A stretch of DNA of 64,000 nt from Kaistella flava (ex Peng et al. 2021). Its GTDB lineage: Bacteria; Bacteroidota; Bacteroidia; Flavobacteriales; Weeksellaceae. Under the pieces are notes generated by a model. The model did no database searches. It saw only the letters and a program-made list of their open reading frames with translations, and was not told the DNA's origin. The translations under genes and the position numbers were made by a program. The DNA lies in assembly GCF_015191005.1 (NCBI RefSeq), contig NZ_CP040442.1, forward strand, positions 1,178,001 through 1,242,000, in the 5' to 3' direction. Shown here one piece after another: positions 27,362-37,172 of the stretch. Each line of letters starts with the position of its first letter. Position 1 is the first letter of the stretch.

Positions 27362-29614
27362 TTAGTTTTGTGAAATCGGGATTTTTATATAACTGTCATT
27401 ATAAAACTTAATTTCTAAAGGTTCTTTTGCGTCTTCGATTGATTCTTCACTAACTTCTTTTCCAGACCCATAATTTATTTGCCAGAATGGATTTTTGTTA
27501 ACGCCAATTACTGCAAATAATCGGCTTCCTTTCTCTATTTTTTTACTGACAAATTCATTGTTTTTTATTTGTATAGTGGCTTTCTTGTTTGGAGTGAGCA
27601 ACATTCTTTTTTCAGGATTTTGAGAATAACTGGCTCTACCCAAATAACTGGAAAGCAGAAAATGTTTTCCGTCTGGTAAAACTTCATATAGTTTCACATT
27701 AAGGTCAACATCTCTTTTATTGACTGAAATTCTAAAGGTTCCAGAAAAATTTCCAGAAAACTCAAATGGCTCATCAAAGGTATCTGTTGAAAACGTTAGA
27801 TTGTTATTGTTATAAATAGAACTTTTTATAATGTTGAATTCCTGTTTTATTAATTCATCAGCGTCACTTCTATCTTCAAAATTAATATTCAGTCTTGAAA
27901 ACTCTCTCTTTTTTGAATTTGATTGAGATAAGACAAATTGATTATTGTGCTTTTGAAAATAAAATTTTAGTTGATGTTCATCAAATTGTTCAATTGATGA
28001 AGAATGTTTCCATTCATTAGTTCCCATCACATGATAATTAATTTTATCCTTCAAAAATGTTGGTTTATTCTTTTCTTTCAACACATAATCAAACCATTCC
28101 ATACAGATTTCAGTCAGGTTAATTTCAGCTATAGGGTCAATTTTATATCCTAATAATTCATTTTTGATGTAACCTTGCGCTCCGGAATGATCATAAGGAC
28201 CAATTATTAAATAATGATTAGCATTTTTGTTATACTTTTTATGATTTCTAAAATAATATAGCGCTCCTAACTGATCTGAATCATAATATCCAGTTATTGT
28301 TAAAATCGGGATATTAATTTTCGAAAACTCCTCTTTATAAGGAACCATATTTTTCCAAAATTGATCATAGTTCGGGTGTTGCAGCCAACGTTGAAAAATT
28401 TCGTTTCTGTTTCCGCTTATAGAATCTAATTTATTGAAAGGAACTCCACTTACATACCATTTTTTATAAACTGAGTTCCATTTTTCTTCATTTCTAAAAT
28501 TTTCAGCATCCGTTGTCTTATTATTTGTAACATAATTCAGCCATCTTAAAGAATAAGTGCCAAAGACATTGTTATTCATAGGGAAATCCATAGAACCAAT
28601 TCCCACAGAGGCTTGAGGAATAATGGTTTTAAGAGCTGGATGCAATTTTTTGGCTGCTGCCCATTGACTAAAGCCCAAATAACTACCTCCAATCATTCCA
28701 ACTTTACCATTGCTCCAGGGTTGCTTAATAATCCAGTTAATCACCTCATTAATATCTTCTTGCTCATGTTCAAAAGGTTCAATTTTATGATTACTTAAAT
28801 GTTTTCCTCGAGTATAAATGTATACGCAGTTATAGCCATAGCTTGCCTTCACTTTAGCATCATTAATATCATTTTCATCAGCATAAATTGTATTGATGAT
28901 AATCGTAGATTCTGGTTTTTTAATTTTATTATTTAACACTACCCTTATAGATATATTGCTATTGGATTTGTTTTTTATCAGGATACTGTCTTTGACCGTA
29001 AAGTTTTCCGCGTCAAACTCTTTTAAATATTGATTTGCTAGATGAAAAGATTTTTTTACTACAATATAACCGTTGTAATCTCTGCAAAGTTCCAAAGCAG
29101 TATTTACATTAACACTATCTTTTCCGACAAACTCTTTTTGCAGCAAATCTACAACGCCTTTCTTTATTTGATCACTATCACCTTTGAAATAGACCGGTAG
29201 ACTAATTTGCGATTTTAAAGATAGTTCTTCATACTTTTTTTTAAATTCGTTTTTATAAATTTTTTCAAAATTATTTTTCGAATTTGGATTTACAATAGTT
29301 TTAATATAAATCTCATGTTGTGTTCCCATTGCATTTGCAATCGTCGGATTGCTTTCCATAAAAATACTTTTAACCGAATCTAACTGCTTCATTGCTGTCT
29401 CATATTTACCAGCCGCCATGCTTATCCGGAAAATATTATCATAATAAGTTGCTTTATCCTTTTCATCGTATTTTTGGGGAATTTGCGAAGAGAGATATTG
29501 TACCAAGCTCTCAATTTGATTAAAATCAATTTTCTCAAATTGTTTTATAGAAATTTTTTGAGAAAATGATAAACTATAGAATAGTATTAAAAAGAAAGAA
29601 AAATATTGCTTCAT
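27362..29614 (-). CDS. CocE/NonD-family X-Pro dipeptidyl-peptidase-like hydrolase, secreted
   Basis: The 750-residue product has a signal peptide (MKQYFSFFLILFYSLSFSQ). A ~200-residue N-terminal helical part follows, then the S15-type alpha/beta hydrolase domain (about 225-500). The nucleophile elbow is GMIGGSYLGFSQW and a DHSGAQG segment is the likely His/Asp region. The C-terminal CocE beta-sandwich (about 530-745) includes PFEFSGNFSGTFRI. It probably acts on peptides or acyl amides outside the cytoplasm. The AraC-type sensor gene upstream has the same orientation but is separated by a terminator. Confidence 0.85.
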   Translation of the reverse strand: MKQYFSFFLILFYSLSFSQKISIKQFEKIDFNQIESLVQYLSSQIPQKYDEKDKATYYDNIFRISMAAGKYETAMKQLDSVKSIFMESNPTIANAMGTQHEIYIKTIVNPNSKNNFEKIYKNEFKKKYEELSLKSQISLPVYFKGDSDQIKKGVVDLLQKEFVGKDSVNVNTALELCRDYNGYIVVKKSFHLANQYLKEFDAENFTVKDSILIKNKSNSNISIRVVLNNKIKKPESTIIINTIYADENDINDAKVKASYGYNCVYIYTRGKHLSNHKIEPFEHEQEDINEVINWIIKQPWSNGKVGMIGGSYLGFSQWAAAKKLHPALKTIIPQASVGIGSMDFPMNNNVFGTYSLRWLNYVTNNKTTDAENFRNEEKWNSVYKKWYVSGVPFNKLDSISGNRNEIFQRWLQHPNYDQFWKNMVPYKEEFSKINIPILTITGYYDSDQLGALYYFRNHKKYNKNANHYLIIGPYDHSGAQGYIKNELLGYKIDPIAEINLTEICMEWFDYVLKEKNKPTFLKDKINYHVMGTNEWKHSSSIEQFDEHQLKFYFQKHNNQFVLSQSNSKKREFSRLNINFEDRSDADELIKQEFNIIKSSIYNNNNLTFSTDTFDEPFEFSGNFSGTFRISVNKRDVDLNVKLYEVLPDGKHFLLSSYLGRASYSQNPEKRMLLTPNKKATIQIKNNEFVSKKIEKGSRLFAVIGVNKNPFWQINYGSGKEVSEESIEDAKEPLEIKFYNDSYIKIPISQN

Positions 29615-29625
29615 TATTTGATGAT

Positions 29626-29669
29626 AAAAAAAAATCAGTAAATTATATTTTAAATAACTGATTTTTTTT
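29626..29669 (-). terminator. Rho-independent terminator after the AraC/TPR regulator
   Basis: AAAAAAATCAGT and ACTGATTTTTTT form a long A/T-tailed hairpin with a ~16-nt loop. Read on the minus strand it lies ~190 bases after the stop of the regulator gene and just before the CocE-like gene start. The symmetric A/T tails would make it bidirectional. Confidence 0.6.
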
Positions 29670-29857
29670 ATTGCGAATTCGGTTGAAAAAATAACTTATA
29701 GATTAATAATTACTGAAATTGTTTTATCTGTTCTATCCAGAATAGTATCATTTTGAATTAAATTTATTTTTTATAAAAGTAGGGTGTATTTTTATAAAAA
29801 TAAATAAACTATTCTCTAAATTTATCAATGTCGTTTAAATAAACTTTTAAACCACTA

Positions 29858-31600
29858 TTAATCATGCGTTGTCGTATCACTTCCTTTTTCCAGTAATTTA
29901 ATGTAAAAAGATGGTAAAGTCCCAGTAATTCTTTTAAAAGCATTCGAAAAAGATTCTGAATTGCTAAATCCAGCTTCACTTGCAATAGCACTAATGGTGT
30001 ATTTTCTTAATTTTTTATTATTTTTTAGTTCTAAAAGGATGTAATTAATTCTTAACTCGTTTAAATATTGCGAGAAATTTTTTCCTTTTTCCTCATTTAT
30101 AAATTTTGATAGATAATCCCGGTTTGTATCTAAATCTTTAGCTAGTTCACCTAACGTTAGATTGTTTTGAATAAAACCTTTAGTACTTTCGAAATTAATT
30201 ATTTTCGTTTTTATTTCGTGATAATTCTCATCAGATAAAGTGCTTTTCTTTTTTTGATTATTATTTAATCTATTCTCACTTTCTACGATGCTCAATTTAT
30301 TCCTATTCTCAATTTCTACATTATCCAGAAGAATAATAGCTTGCTTTTGATATCGTCGTAATCTCTTTCGCGCACGGAAATATATAACTGTCAAGACAAG
30401 AACTAATAGTGAACTAAATATAAGAAACCACTGCAGCGAATTGTTTTTGTTTGCTAGTTTATTAATTAGCAGCTCTTTATCCTGTAGTAATAATGGGGTG
30501 TCATATTTCCTGTAAATGTCTTTCGCAATATATTTATTGTTCTTAGCCATTACACTATCTGCGTAAAACAAATGATTAATATATTTCAATTGTTCAACCT
30601 TATTATCTTCTTTTTTATAATAATCTATTAATCTTTCATATCCATCACGAGTTACAGGTAGAAATTTATTTAACGCAAAAGATAATGAGTCAGTCTTTAG
30701 AAAATAATTTATCGCTTCTTGTTCTCTCTGAGTTTGATCATAAGTCTTACCAAGGAAATAATAGGAAACTGCTAAATTTTCATAATCCTTATTCTTTAAG
30801 AATTCCTTTTCTACGGATAAAAAGTTTTTAATCGCTGCTTCGTAATTTTTTAAGTAGAAATTTGAAACCCCATCGGACAGTATAAAATAAGTATAGTAGG
30901 TATAATCATTATATTTTTGACATTCTTTTAAACCTACACTAGAGTAAAATTTACTTTTATTATACTTTTCATTTTTACTGTAGCTGTTTGATAGAGAAAA
31001 GATAGATCCTATATAGTTTTTTATATCTCCGTTATTATTTTCTATTTTATTTTTTTCATATTGATAATATTCTATAAAGAGAGGAAGCGCTTCCTCATTT
31101 TCTGCTGTAGCAGTTTTTAGAATACCAATAAGTTTTTTTACATAAAAATATTGATCTTTATTTTTATCTTTTGCCAGTTTTTGAGCAGAAATGAAATAAT
31201 CGAGCGCATCCGAATACTTAAAGTCATAGTATAATAGTGTACCTTTTATGATATGTGCTTTTGCAGGATATTCATTTGAAATAAAATTTCTTGTCATTTG
31301 CAATAAAGAATCTGCAAAAGGATGTCCATTTTCAGAAGCGAGACCTTTCACATGCGCAATTTTATAATAACCATCATAAATTAAATTAGAATTTTTGGAC
31401 ATTTTGCCTTTACGAAGAATTGTATTTGCATACAGTTCTGATTTTACATTATCAATTCGAAATACCTTATCATAGGCATCATTAAGTTCCTTTCCACTTC
31501 TATTTTTAAGGGAGTCTGGAATCTTAAAACCAACTACACTTTGGCAGATTATAAGATTGTAACATAATATCAGGAGAATCGTTAACTGGTTTTTCCACAT
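29858..31600 (-). CDS. TPR-containing membrane transcriptional regulator with AraC-type HTH
   Basis: The 580-residue protein has an N-terminal signal or anchor (NQLTILLILCYNLIICQ) and a TPR-rich extracytoplasmic region (about 30-370). A membrane helix (WFLIFSSLLVLVLTVIYF, about 390-408) is followed by a coiled linker. A C-terminal AraC HTH pair follows (LTLGELAKDLDTNRDYLSKFI and YTISAIASEAGFSNSESFSNAF). This architecture is a common flavobacterial one-component sensor. It may control the neighbouring CocE-like gene or the divergent peptide/GLPGLI cluster; that is inference from position. Confidence 0.85.
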   Translation of the reverse strand: MWKNQLTILLILCYNLIICQSVVGFKIPDSLKNRSGKELNDAYDKVFRIDNVKSELYANTILRKGKMSKNSNLIYDGYYKIAHVKGLASENGHPFADSLLQMTRNFISNEYPAKAHIIKGTLLYYDFKYSDALDYFISAQKLAKDKNKDQYFYVKKLIGILKTATAENEEALPLFIEYYQYEKNKIENNNGDIKNYIGSIFSLSNSYSKNEKYNKSKFYSSVGLKECQKYNDYTYYTYFILSDGVSNFYLKNYEAAIKNFLSVEKEFLKNKDYENLAVSYYFLGKTYDQTQREQEAINYFLKTDSLSFALNKFLPVTRDGYERLIDYYKKEDNKVEQLKYINHLFYADSVMAKNNKYIAKDIYRKYDTPLLLQDKELLINKLANKNNSLQWFLIFSSLLVLVLTVIYFRARKRLRRYQKQAIILLDNVEIENRNKLSIVESENRLNNNQKKKSTLSDENYHEIKTKIINFESTKGFIQNNLTLGELAKDLDTNRDYLSKFINEEKGKNFSQYLNELRINYILLELKNNKKLRKYTISAIASEAGFSNSESFSNAFKRITGTLPSFYIKLLEKGSDTTTHD

Positions 31601-31862
31601 AGTTGCAATGTTTTTGCAATAGTACAGATTTTAGCGATAAATTGTTTGTAGAATATAAAAATATCTTATAATTAGTTAAATATTGATTATATAAATTATT
31701 GTTTTAGTCCTATTTTTATCAATTACCGATTGAATTATACTGAATTTATCAATTTAGACATATCTTTCTTGCAAAAGGTGTTAAACGATTCCATCTTTGA
31801 AAAATAATTTATAGCGGTATCTGAAAAGCTTACAAAGTAGGTAAAAAACAAAAATCTTTATT

Positions 31863-32082
31863 ATTAAAAAACTTAAAGAAATCATAAGAAATCAGCTAAA
31901 AAAAGAAGATATTAGATTTGTCGGGCCTGGGTTTTATTGCTGTTGCGCCGGTTCCGGTTGCAGTTTTCGGTGCATTCGGAGATTCTAATGATTTGTATTG
32001 CACTGATGCTGGTACTAGTTTGACCAGACACCCTATTAATTCCTATATGTTGAAAGATTGCGTAAAAAGTAACCTTTTCTAA
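31863..32082 (+). pseudogene. Remnant of a leader-type precursor peptide
   Basis: The frame KKLKEIIRNQLKK looks like the start of flavobacterial Gly-Gly leaders. An A-run at 31898-31905 then shifts the frame. The other frame continues LDLSGLGFIAVAPVPVAVFG, then a core with two Cys (NDLYCTDAG and LKDCVKSNLF) to a stop at 32080. The expected GG is SG here and no ATG remains. The gene is decayed, but the two-cysteine core is complete. Confidence 0.5.
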
Positions 32083-32114
32083 TTTAAAAAAAAATCATGA
32101 AATATTTAATAATT

Positions 32115-32569
32115 TAGAATCAGAATTTGCCGAAATACTGGTATAAAGTTCAAAAGGCAACAACCACTTTTGGAGGTAAAAAATGGGTTGCTTATTTCAC
32201 GAGAGATATTCCTTTTACCGATGGACCCTATAAGTTTCGCGACTGCCTGGACTTATTGTAAAAATTGCAGATGAAAACGACCAGCATGTATTTGAATTAG
32301 TAGGTGTAAAAAACTCCACAGAAAACTTTGTCTATTCGTCCTCTGTCAGTTTAGAAGATTTACCATCGGTAGACTATAATATGTTTAAAAAGAAGTTTAA
32401 AGAATACCGTGGAAATCCGGCAGCAGATTTAATGGGGAGTATTCCCGACCAAACTGATCGCAATGGCAGTATGAAAACAGGAACTGAAATTTGGTTAGAA
32501 ATTTTTAAAAAAGAAAAAGACAAATTGAAGAAAGATTATAATCTTTTAGAAATTGATCTATTGAAGTGA
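32115..32569 (+). pseudogene. GLPGLI pseudogene, near-copy of the gene at 38163
   Basis: The sequence is very close to the C-terminal two-thirds of the intact gene at 38163-38987 (shared YKVQKATTTFGG, DIPFTDGPYKF, NPAADLMGSIPDQ). It lacks the N-terminus. At 32240 it has lost a base in the GLPGLI motif, which reads CGACGACTGCCTGG-type sequence (RDCLDLL). The last 62 codons (32381-32569) remain open. A duplication followed by decay explains it. Confidence 0.82.
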
Positions 32570-32812
32570 ACAATTTAGCAAAATGTAAATTACAATTTTC
32601 ATCAATTAATTCTGTATTTTTAGCCCCGACTTCGAAAATATAACATCTATCGCAACATGTCTTGTTATAGTTTTTTAATAATAAATTATCTAGCAATATA
32701 ATATAAAATAGTAAGACGAAATTTATCAAGTCCTATGTGCTTTTTACCACAACCTCTGATATTAATTATAAGTTTGACAGACAATAAAGACAAATATTTA
32801 AAAATTTTTATT
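32570..32812. other. Gene-free stretch
   Basis: About 240 bases containing no recognisable gene. Short minus-strand frames here have no recognisable features. Confidence 0.5.
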
Positions 32813-32942
32813 ATGAAAAATCTACTAAAACTTTCAAGGGTTGAATTAAAATCAGTTTTGGGGTAGTAATACAATTGAAGAAGAATACATTGAAAGATTT
32901 GGAGTAGGTTCTGGCGGTGATATAAATAAAAGTCATTTATAA
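32813..32942 (+). pseudogene. Gly-Gly-leader precursor peptide remnant
   Basis: ATG at 32813 opens MKNLLKLSRVELKSVLG, a near-perfect flavobacterial double-glycine leader, and then hits TAG TAA. One frame away the sequence continues GSNTIEEEYIERFGVGSGG and ends at 32942, as if two bases had been lost in the GG codons. The core has no Cys. A decayed attC-like half-site follows at once. Confidence 0.55.
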
Positions 32943-32975
32943 AAAGTCCCCACCAACAGAAATACACAACCGTTA
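32937..32975 (+). repeat. attC-like half-site, family A (decayed)
   Basis: AAAAAGTCCCCACCAACAG, then AAATACACAACCGTTA, is the 3' half of repeat family A in the orientation of plus-strand genes. The 5' half is lost. The GLPGLI gene at 33014 starts 39 bases later. Confidence 0.6.
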
Positions 32976-33013
32976 TCTGCCATGTCAGAAAAATTCAGAA
33001 CTAAATAAAAAAG

Positions 33014-33847
33014 ATGAAAAACATATTACTATTTATTCTATTTCTCTCCAACTTCTGTTTTGCTCAGTCGCACCGATTTATTTATGAATATAAATTTGTT
33101 GCTGACTCAACAAAAAGCGACAGTATTATTGTTGAAAATACAAGATTAGAAATTTTTAAAGACCATTCTGAATTTGTGAGCGATTTGAATGCAATAAGAG
33201 ATTCTCTTTCTGCGACTAGAAAAAACATTGGTGATGAAGATGGTGCTTTTCCAATAGGGAATTATAAAAATATCGTTTACAAAAGTAAGGAACTTAACTA
33301 TAGTTTAGAATTTGTAGGAATTCAACCTTTTAAAGTATTACAAAATGAAAAACTTAATTGGGAGCTTTTAAAGGAAACTAAAAATATTCAAGGCTATCAT
33401 TGTCAAAAAGCCATCATCAATTTTGGAAAAAGAAATTGGATTGCCTGGTTCACTCAAGAAATACCACTTCAAGAAGGACCTTCTGTTTTTGGCAATCTTC
33501 CTGGTTTAATCATCCAAATTAATGATGAAAAAAATCAACATTCTTTTTCATTAATCGCCAATTATAAAACTGCAAATGTAAAAACAAATATTATTGAAAG
33601 ACCTTATCTTTTATCTGCTACAATAACTCGCTCACAGTTTAATAAAAAGTGGAATATTTACAGGAATAATCCCATAGGTGGTACTGAACAGTTTATGATT
33701 ATGAATCCTGGGCTGCTCAGTGGAAAAAGTTTTGATGCGCATGGAAATGAAATGGATCTGACACAAGCAAAAAGAGAGGAATTGAACTATGCTAAAAGAT
33801 TGATTGGAGATGTTAACAATTATTTAGATTTAGAACTTTACAAATAA
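33014..33847 (+). CDS. GLPGLI family secreted protein
   Basis: This 277-residue protein has a signal peptide (MKNILLFILFLSNFCFAQ). The core reads YHCQKAIINFGKRNWIAWF, then IPLQEGPSVFGNLPGLIIQI, so the motif is NLPGLI and the usual GPY is GPS. Its C-terminal end (NYLDLELYK) differs from both the DLLK and the NPIELN subgroups. It is framed by family-A attC-like sequences at 32.97 and 33.95 kb and so may once have been a cassette. Confidence 0.85.
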   Translation: MKNILLFILFLSNFCFAQSHRFIYEYKFVADSTKSDSIIVENTRLEIFKDHSEFVSDLNAIRDSLSATRKNIGDEDGAFPIGNYKNIVYKSKELNYSLEFVGIQPFKVLQNEKLNWELLKETKNIQGYHCQKAIINFGKRNWIAWFTQEIPLQEGPSVFGNLPGLIIQINDEKNQHSFSLIANYKTANVKTNIIERPYLLSATITRSQFNKKWNIYRNNPIGGTEQFMIMNPGLLSGKSFDAHGNEMDLTQAKREELNYAKRLIGDVNNYLDLELYK

Positions 33848-33852
33848 AAAAA

Positions 33853-33951
33853 AGGAAGTTACTATTATAAAGATTTTTGCTAATTACGTACTTTGTTATA
33901 TTTAAAAAGACCTGATATAAAAAGTCCCCTAACAGAAATACCCAACCGTTA
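33853..33951 (+). repeat. attC-like site, family A, 5' end lost
   Basis: GGAAGTTACTATTATAAAG through AACAGAAATACCCAACCGTTA matches family A in plus orientation. The first ~25 bases, from the TAAC box to the CGGG arm, are missing, so the stem cannot form. It precedes the DUF6624 gene. Confidence 0.7.
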
Positions 33952-34005
33952 GCAGACATTAAAAAAAAACAGAACTAAAATATCTAAAATTTAATACTAA
34001 AAAAA

Positions 34006-34959
34006 ATGAGAAACAGTTTTTATACTTTGTTATTATTATTTTTATTCACAAGCGTTAATGCTCAAGAATATTCAAAATTAATAAGTGAAGCAAACAAATT
34101 ATATGAAACAAAAGATTATAAAATGTCTACTGATTTATATGATAAAGCTTTTAAAATTGAAAGCAAAAATCCAAGTCACTTATATAATGGCGCATGTGCA
34201 TCTTCTTTAGCTGGAAATACAAAAAAAGCATTTAAATGGTTGAACTTATCCATAGAAAAAGGTTGGACAAATCTAAAGCACTTAAATTCTGATACCGATT
34301 TAGAAAATTTACATTCAAAAAAAGAATGGGGAAAAACAATTGAAAAGTTAGAAAAAAAATTAGAGATAATAGAATCAAATTATGATAAACCCTTGCAGGC
34401 TGAATTATTGACAATTTATGACGAAGACCAAAAATATAGAAAACAAATCCATGAAACTCTAAAAAAATCCAGTGATGATTCTAAAGAAATGCAGGATCTC
34501 TGGAAAATAACACTTCAGAGCGACTCCATTAACTTATTAAAAGTAAAAAAAATATTAGATGAAAAAGGTTGGGTTGGTAAAGATAAAGTGGGCGCACAAG
34601 CCAACAGTGCAATATTCCTCGTCATTCAACATTCAGATTTGGAAACGCAAAAAAAATATTTACCGATGATGAAAGAAGCTGTAATAAAAGGAAATGCAGA
34701 TTCAGGTTCTTTAGCTTTATTAATTGACAGGATCGAAATTCGAGAAGGTAGAAAGCAAATTTACGGAAGCCAGATAGGAACCAAACCAGATAATAAAACT
34801 CAATATGTTTTACCTTTAATTGATCCTGACAACGTAGATAAAAGAAGAGCAGAAGTTGGCTTAGGTTCAATCTCTGACTATGTTAAAAATTGGAATTTAA
34901 GTTGGGACGTGGAAAAGTATAAAAGTGAATTACCCGAATTAGAAAAATTAAATAAATAG
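34006..34959 (+). CDS. Secreted TPR-plus-DUF6624 protein
   Basis: The 317-residue protein has a signal peptide (MRNSFYTLLLLFLFTSVNAQ) and a TPR-like pair (about 25-90, SHLYNGACASSLAGNTKKAF). A C-terminal DUF6624-type domain (about 130-310) has the typical LLTIYDEDQKYR, GAQANSAIFLVIQHSD, YGSQIGTK and DPDNVDKRRAEVGL blocks. Biochemical function is unknown. It is bounded by attC-like sequences on both sides (33951 and 34971), suggesting a former cassette. Confidence 0.8.
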   Translation: MRNSFYTLLLLFLFTSVNAQEYSKLISEANKLYETKDYKMSTDLYDKAFKIESKNPSHLYNGACASSLAGNTKKAFKWLNLSIEKGWTNLKHLNSDTDLENLHSKKEWGKTIEKLEKKLEIIESNYDKPLQAELLTIYDEDQKYRKQIHETLKKSSDDSKEMQDLWKITLQSDSINLLKVKKILDEKGWVGKDKVGAQANSAIFLVIQHSDLETQKKYLPMMKEAVIKGNADSGSLALLIDRIEIREGRKQIYGSQIGTKPDNKTQYVLPLIDPDNVDKRRAEVGLGSISDYVKNWNLSWDVEKYKSELPELEKLNK

Positions 34960-34970
34960 AAAAAACGATT

Positions 34971-34995
34971 GCTAATATCAGTTTACAAAACGTTA
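34971..34995 (+). repeat. Degenerate attC-like junction
   Basis: GCTAATATCAGTTTACAAAA followed by CGTTATG joins a TAA-type box directly to an AAAACGTTA box, with the central stem deleted. It marks the boundary between the DUF6624 gene and the next GLPGLI gene. Confidence 0.4.
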
Positions 34996-35025
34996 TGTAA
35001 AATGTCACAGAAAATAAAACAAACA

Positions 35026-35841
35026 ATGAAAAAATTAAAAATTTTACTTTTTCTTACTTTAACAAATATGGCATTTGCCCAAAACAAATTATTTCTATAC
35101 GAATATAAATTTATTCCTGATTCAGCTAATAAAGATAATTTGAAAGAAGAATTAATGATTTTGAATATTCAAAAAGATCGATCTGAATTTTATAGTTCCG
35201 AAAGATATGCTTCTGATTCAACTCAGTTAGCACAAAGTAAGAAAGGAATTATGGCAATGCCTTTCAATAAAGTAATGGTTAATGATAGAGTTATAAAGTA
35301 TCCTCATTCAAATCTTATCAACTATATAACGATCATGTTTTGGGATAAATATACTGTGAAACAAGATATTGATTTAAAATGGCATTTAGAAAATAGTTTT
35401 GATACAATCTTGGGTTATAAAGTGCAAAAAGCAACAACTGATTTTGGCGGAAGAAAATGGACTGCGTGGTTTACGAAAGAAATCCCAATTCAGGATGGAC
35501 CCTATAAATTCAAAACCCTTCCCGGTTTAATTCTGAAAGTTGAAGATTCAACTAAAAATCACAGTTTTGAATTAATAGGAATAAAAGGCAACACTACCAA
35601 ATTTGACTATCCAAATGTGAATAATTCTAAAGGCTATAATTTGAATTATGATCAATATGTAACTAAATATAAGAATTTTCGAAAAAATCCAACAGCTGAT
35701 TTAGTTGGTAAAATTCCAGACCAAAGAGATGCAAATGGAAATTTTAGAACTTCTACACAAATAATAAAAGAACTAAATGATCAGTGGGTGGAACGTTTAA
35801 AAAAAGACAATAATATCATCGAAATCGACCTGCTAAAATAA
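35026..35841 (+). CDS. GLPGLI family secreted protein (DLLK subgroup)
   Basis: The start at 35026 opens a signal peptide (MKKLKILLFLTLTNMAFAQ); the longer frame from 34969 would add residues encoded by the attC-like junction. The core reads YKVQKATTDFGGRKWTAWF, then IPIQDGPYKFKTLPGLILKV, and the end is NNIIEIDLLK. The Cys of CQKA is replaced by Val, as in the genes at 38163 and 41307. It is followed by a complete family-A site. Confidence 0.88.
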   Translation: MKKLKILLFLTLTNMAFAQNKLFLYEYKFIPDSANKDNLKEELMILNIQKDRSEFYSSERYASDSTQLAQSKKGIMAMPFNKVMVNDRVIKYPHSNLINYITIMFWDKYTVKQDIDLKWHLENSFDTILGYKVQKATTDFGGRKWTAWFTKEIPIQDGPYKFKTLPGLILKVEDSTKNHSFELIGIKGNTTKFDYPNVNNSKGYNLNYDQYVTKYKNFRKNPTADLVGKIPDQRDANGNFRTSTQIIKELNDQWVERLKKDNNIIEIDLLK

Positions 35842-35852
35842 GACATAGCAGA

Positions 35853-35974
35853 TAACATCTTCTATTAGCGGGTAGGAAGTTCATATCATTAAGATTTTTG
35901 CTAATTGTTCAATTTATTATATTTACAAAGACTTGTTATAAAAACTCCTCGCCAACAGAAATATCCAACCGTTA
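35853..35974 (+). repeat. attC-like site, family A, complete, plus orientation
   Basis: This runs from TAACATCTTCTATTAGCGGG to CCAACAGAAATATCCAACC plus GTTA. The arms pair imperfectly as in family A of the 50-64 kb tract, but it points the other way, in agreement with the plus-strand genes here. Length 122 bp. Confidence 0.75.
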
Positions 35975-36002
35975 GCAGAAATTCTCACCATCAAATTTTA
36001 AA

Positions 36003-36110
36003 ATGAAGTATACTTTATTCTTTCTCATAATATCGACTTTAAGTTTTTCATAGAAATTAAGTTTTATTTACGAAACTAAATATATAATGAACACTGGAAA
36101 AACCAAATGA
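36003..36110 (+). pseudogene. N-terminal remnant of a GLPGLI-type gene
   Basis: ATG at 36003 reads MKYTLFFLIISTLSFS, then TAG where a Q (CAG/CAA) would end the signal peptide. The frame continues KLSFIYETKYIMNTGKTK to a TGA at 36108. IYETKY after a signal peptide is how GLPGLI proteins begin. The rest of the gene is absent. Confidence 0.5.
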
Positions 36111-36195
36111 GGTAACTCGCAAAAGACAATAATCCGATTGAGATTTTAATGTTAATTCTACTATTTGAAAGATCGATTTATATTTAAAATAAACT

Positions 36196-37164
36196 ATGAA
36201 TAAAAAATTTGCCTTAAGCTTTTTTCTATTTAATATTTTTGTTAATTCCCAAATTTTCATGGTAATGGATGAGGAAAAAATGACAATCCCAAATGTAAAA
36301 GCAATAAATGAAAATGGAGAAATAGTTGGAATTTCAGATTTGAATGGAAAATTAAATATCGCAGAACATCCCTCAAACAATTTAGAGCTATTTCATGCTG
36401 ATTATCAAATAAGCTTTATTAACTCAAAATTAAATAATGACACTATTATTCTAAAGAAATTTAAAACCAAAGATATCGATGAAGTAGTAATTTCAAATCA
36501 GTCCAAAAAATATTTAAATTTATATGCATACTTCATTTCTTACCAGCTGATCAATAATACGCCGCAATCTTATTCTGATGGAATAATTGTATATACGATT
36601 AATACCAAAACCCAAAAAATTCGCAAAACTAAAATCATTAAACAACGACTATTGAAAAATGTAGATTTCTTGAATCGTTTTTATAAAGAAAATCCCAATA
36701 GAACACTTAGCGTAGGCTCTAATATTTATCCTTTTTCTTTTTATGAAGAGCTCCTTAATTCGAATAATGTAAAAATTGAAAATGATAAAATTCAAATAAA
36801 AGAAAAAGACTACACAATTACTAATGAGAATAATTTAACTATTAATATTGTTTATAACTCACCATTAAAAACCAAAAAGCAATCTATCTTAGGTTTAAAA
36901 TCTGAAGTAACAGATCATTATATCACCGAAAGTTTCAAAAGCACAAATTTCAAACTAAAAGATTTGAAATCGATCGCAAAATATTACACGTCCAAAATAT
37001 CTCAAAAAGGCTTTTCCTACAAATACGAATTGGTACAAAATATCTATATCGTTAGACCTGAATTTAGTGATGCTGAAGAAACATCACTGATTACAATGGA
37101 TGATTATCAAAATCTTATTCCCGAAAATATACAATCATTGATCAATAAAAACATTCTCAAATAA
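36196..37164 (+). CDS. Secreted protein with CarboxypepD_reg-like N-terminus
   Basis: This 322-residue protein has a signal peptide (MNKKFALSFFLFNIFVNSQ). A short beta domain (about 20-90: IPNVKAINENGEIVGISD and DLNGKLNIAEH) resembles carboxypeptidase regulatory-like repeats. A ~220-residue mixed domain without recognised motifs follows. Such proteins usually act at the cell envelope. It is nine bases upstream of the next GLPGLI gene and probably cotranscribed. Confidence 0.65.
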   Translation: MNKKFALSFFLFNIFVNSQIFMVMDEEKMTIPNVKAINENGEIVGISDLNGKLNIAEHPSNNLELFHADYQISFINSKLNNDTIILKKFKTKDIDEVVISNQSKKYLNLYAYFISYQLINNTPQSYSDGIIVYTINTKTQKIRKTKIIKQRLLKNVDFLNRFYKENPNRTLSVGSNIYPFSFYEELLNSNNVKIENDKIQIKEKDYTITNENNLTINIVYNSPLKTKKQSILGLKSEVTDHYITESFKSTNFKLKDLKSIAKYYTSKISQKGFSYKYELVQNIYIVRPEFSDAEETSLITMDDYQNLIPENIQSLINKNILK

Positions 37165-37172
37165 AAAATACA

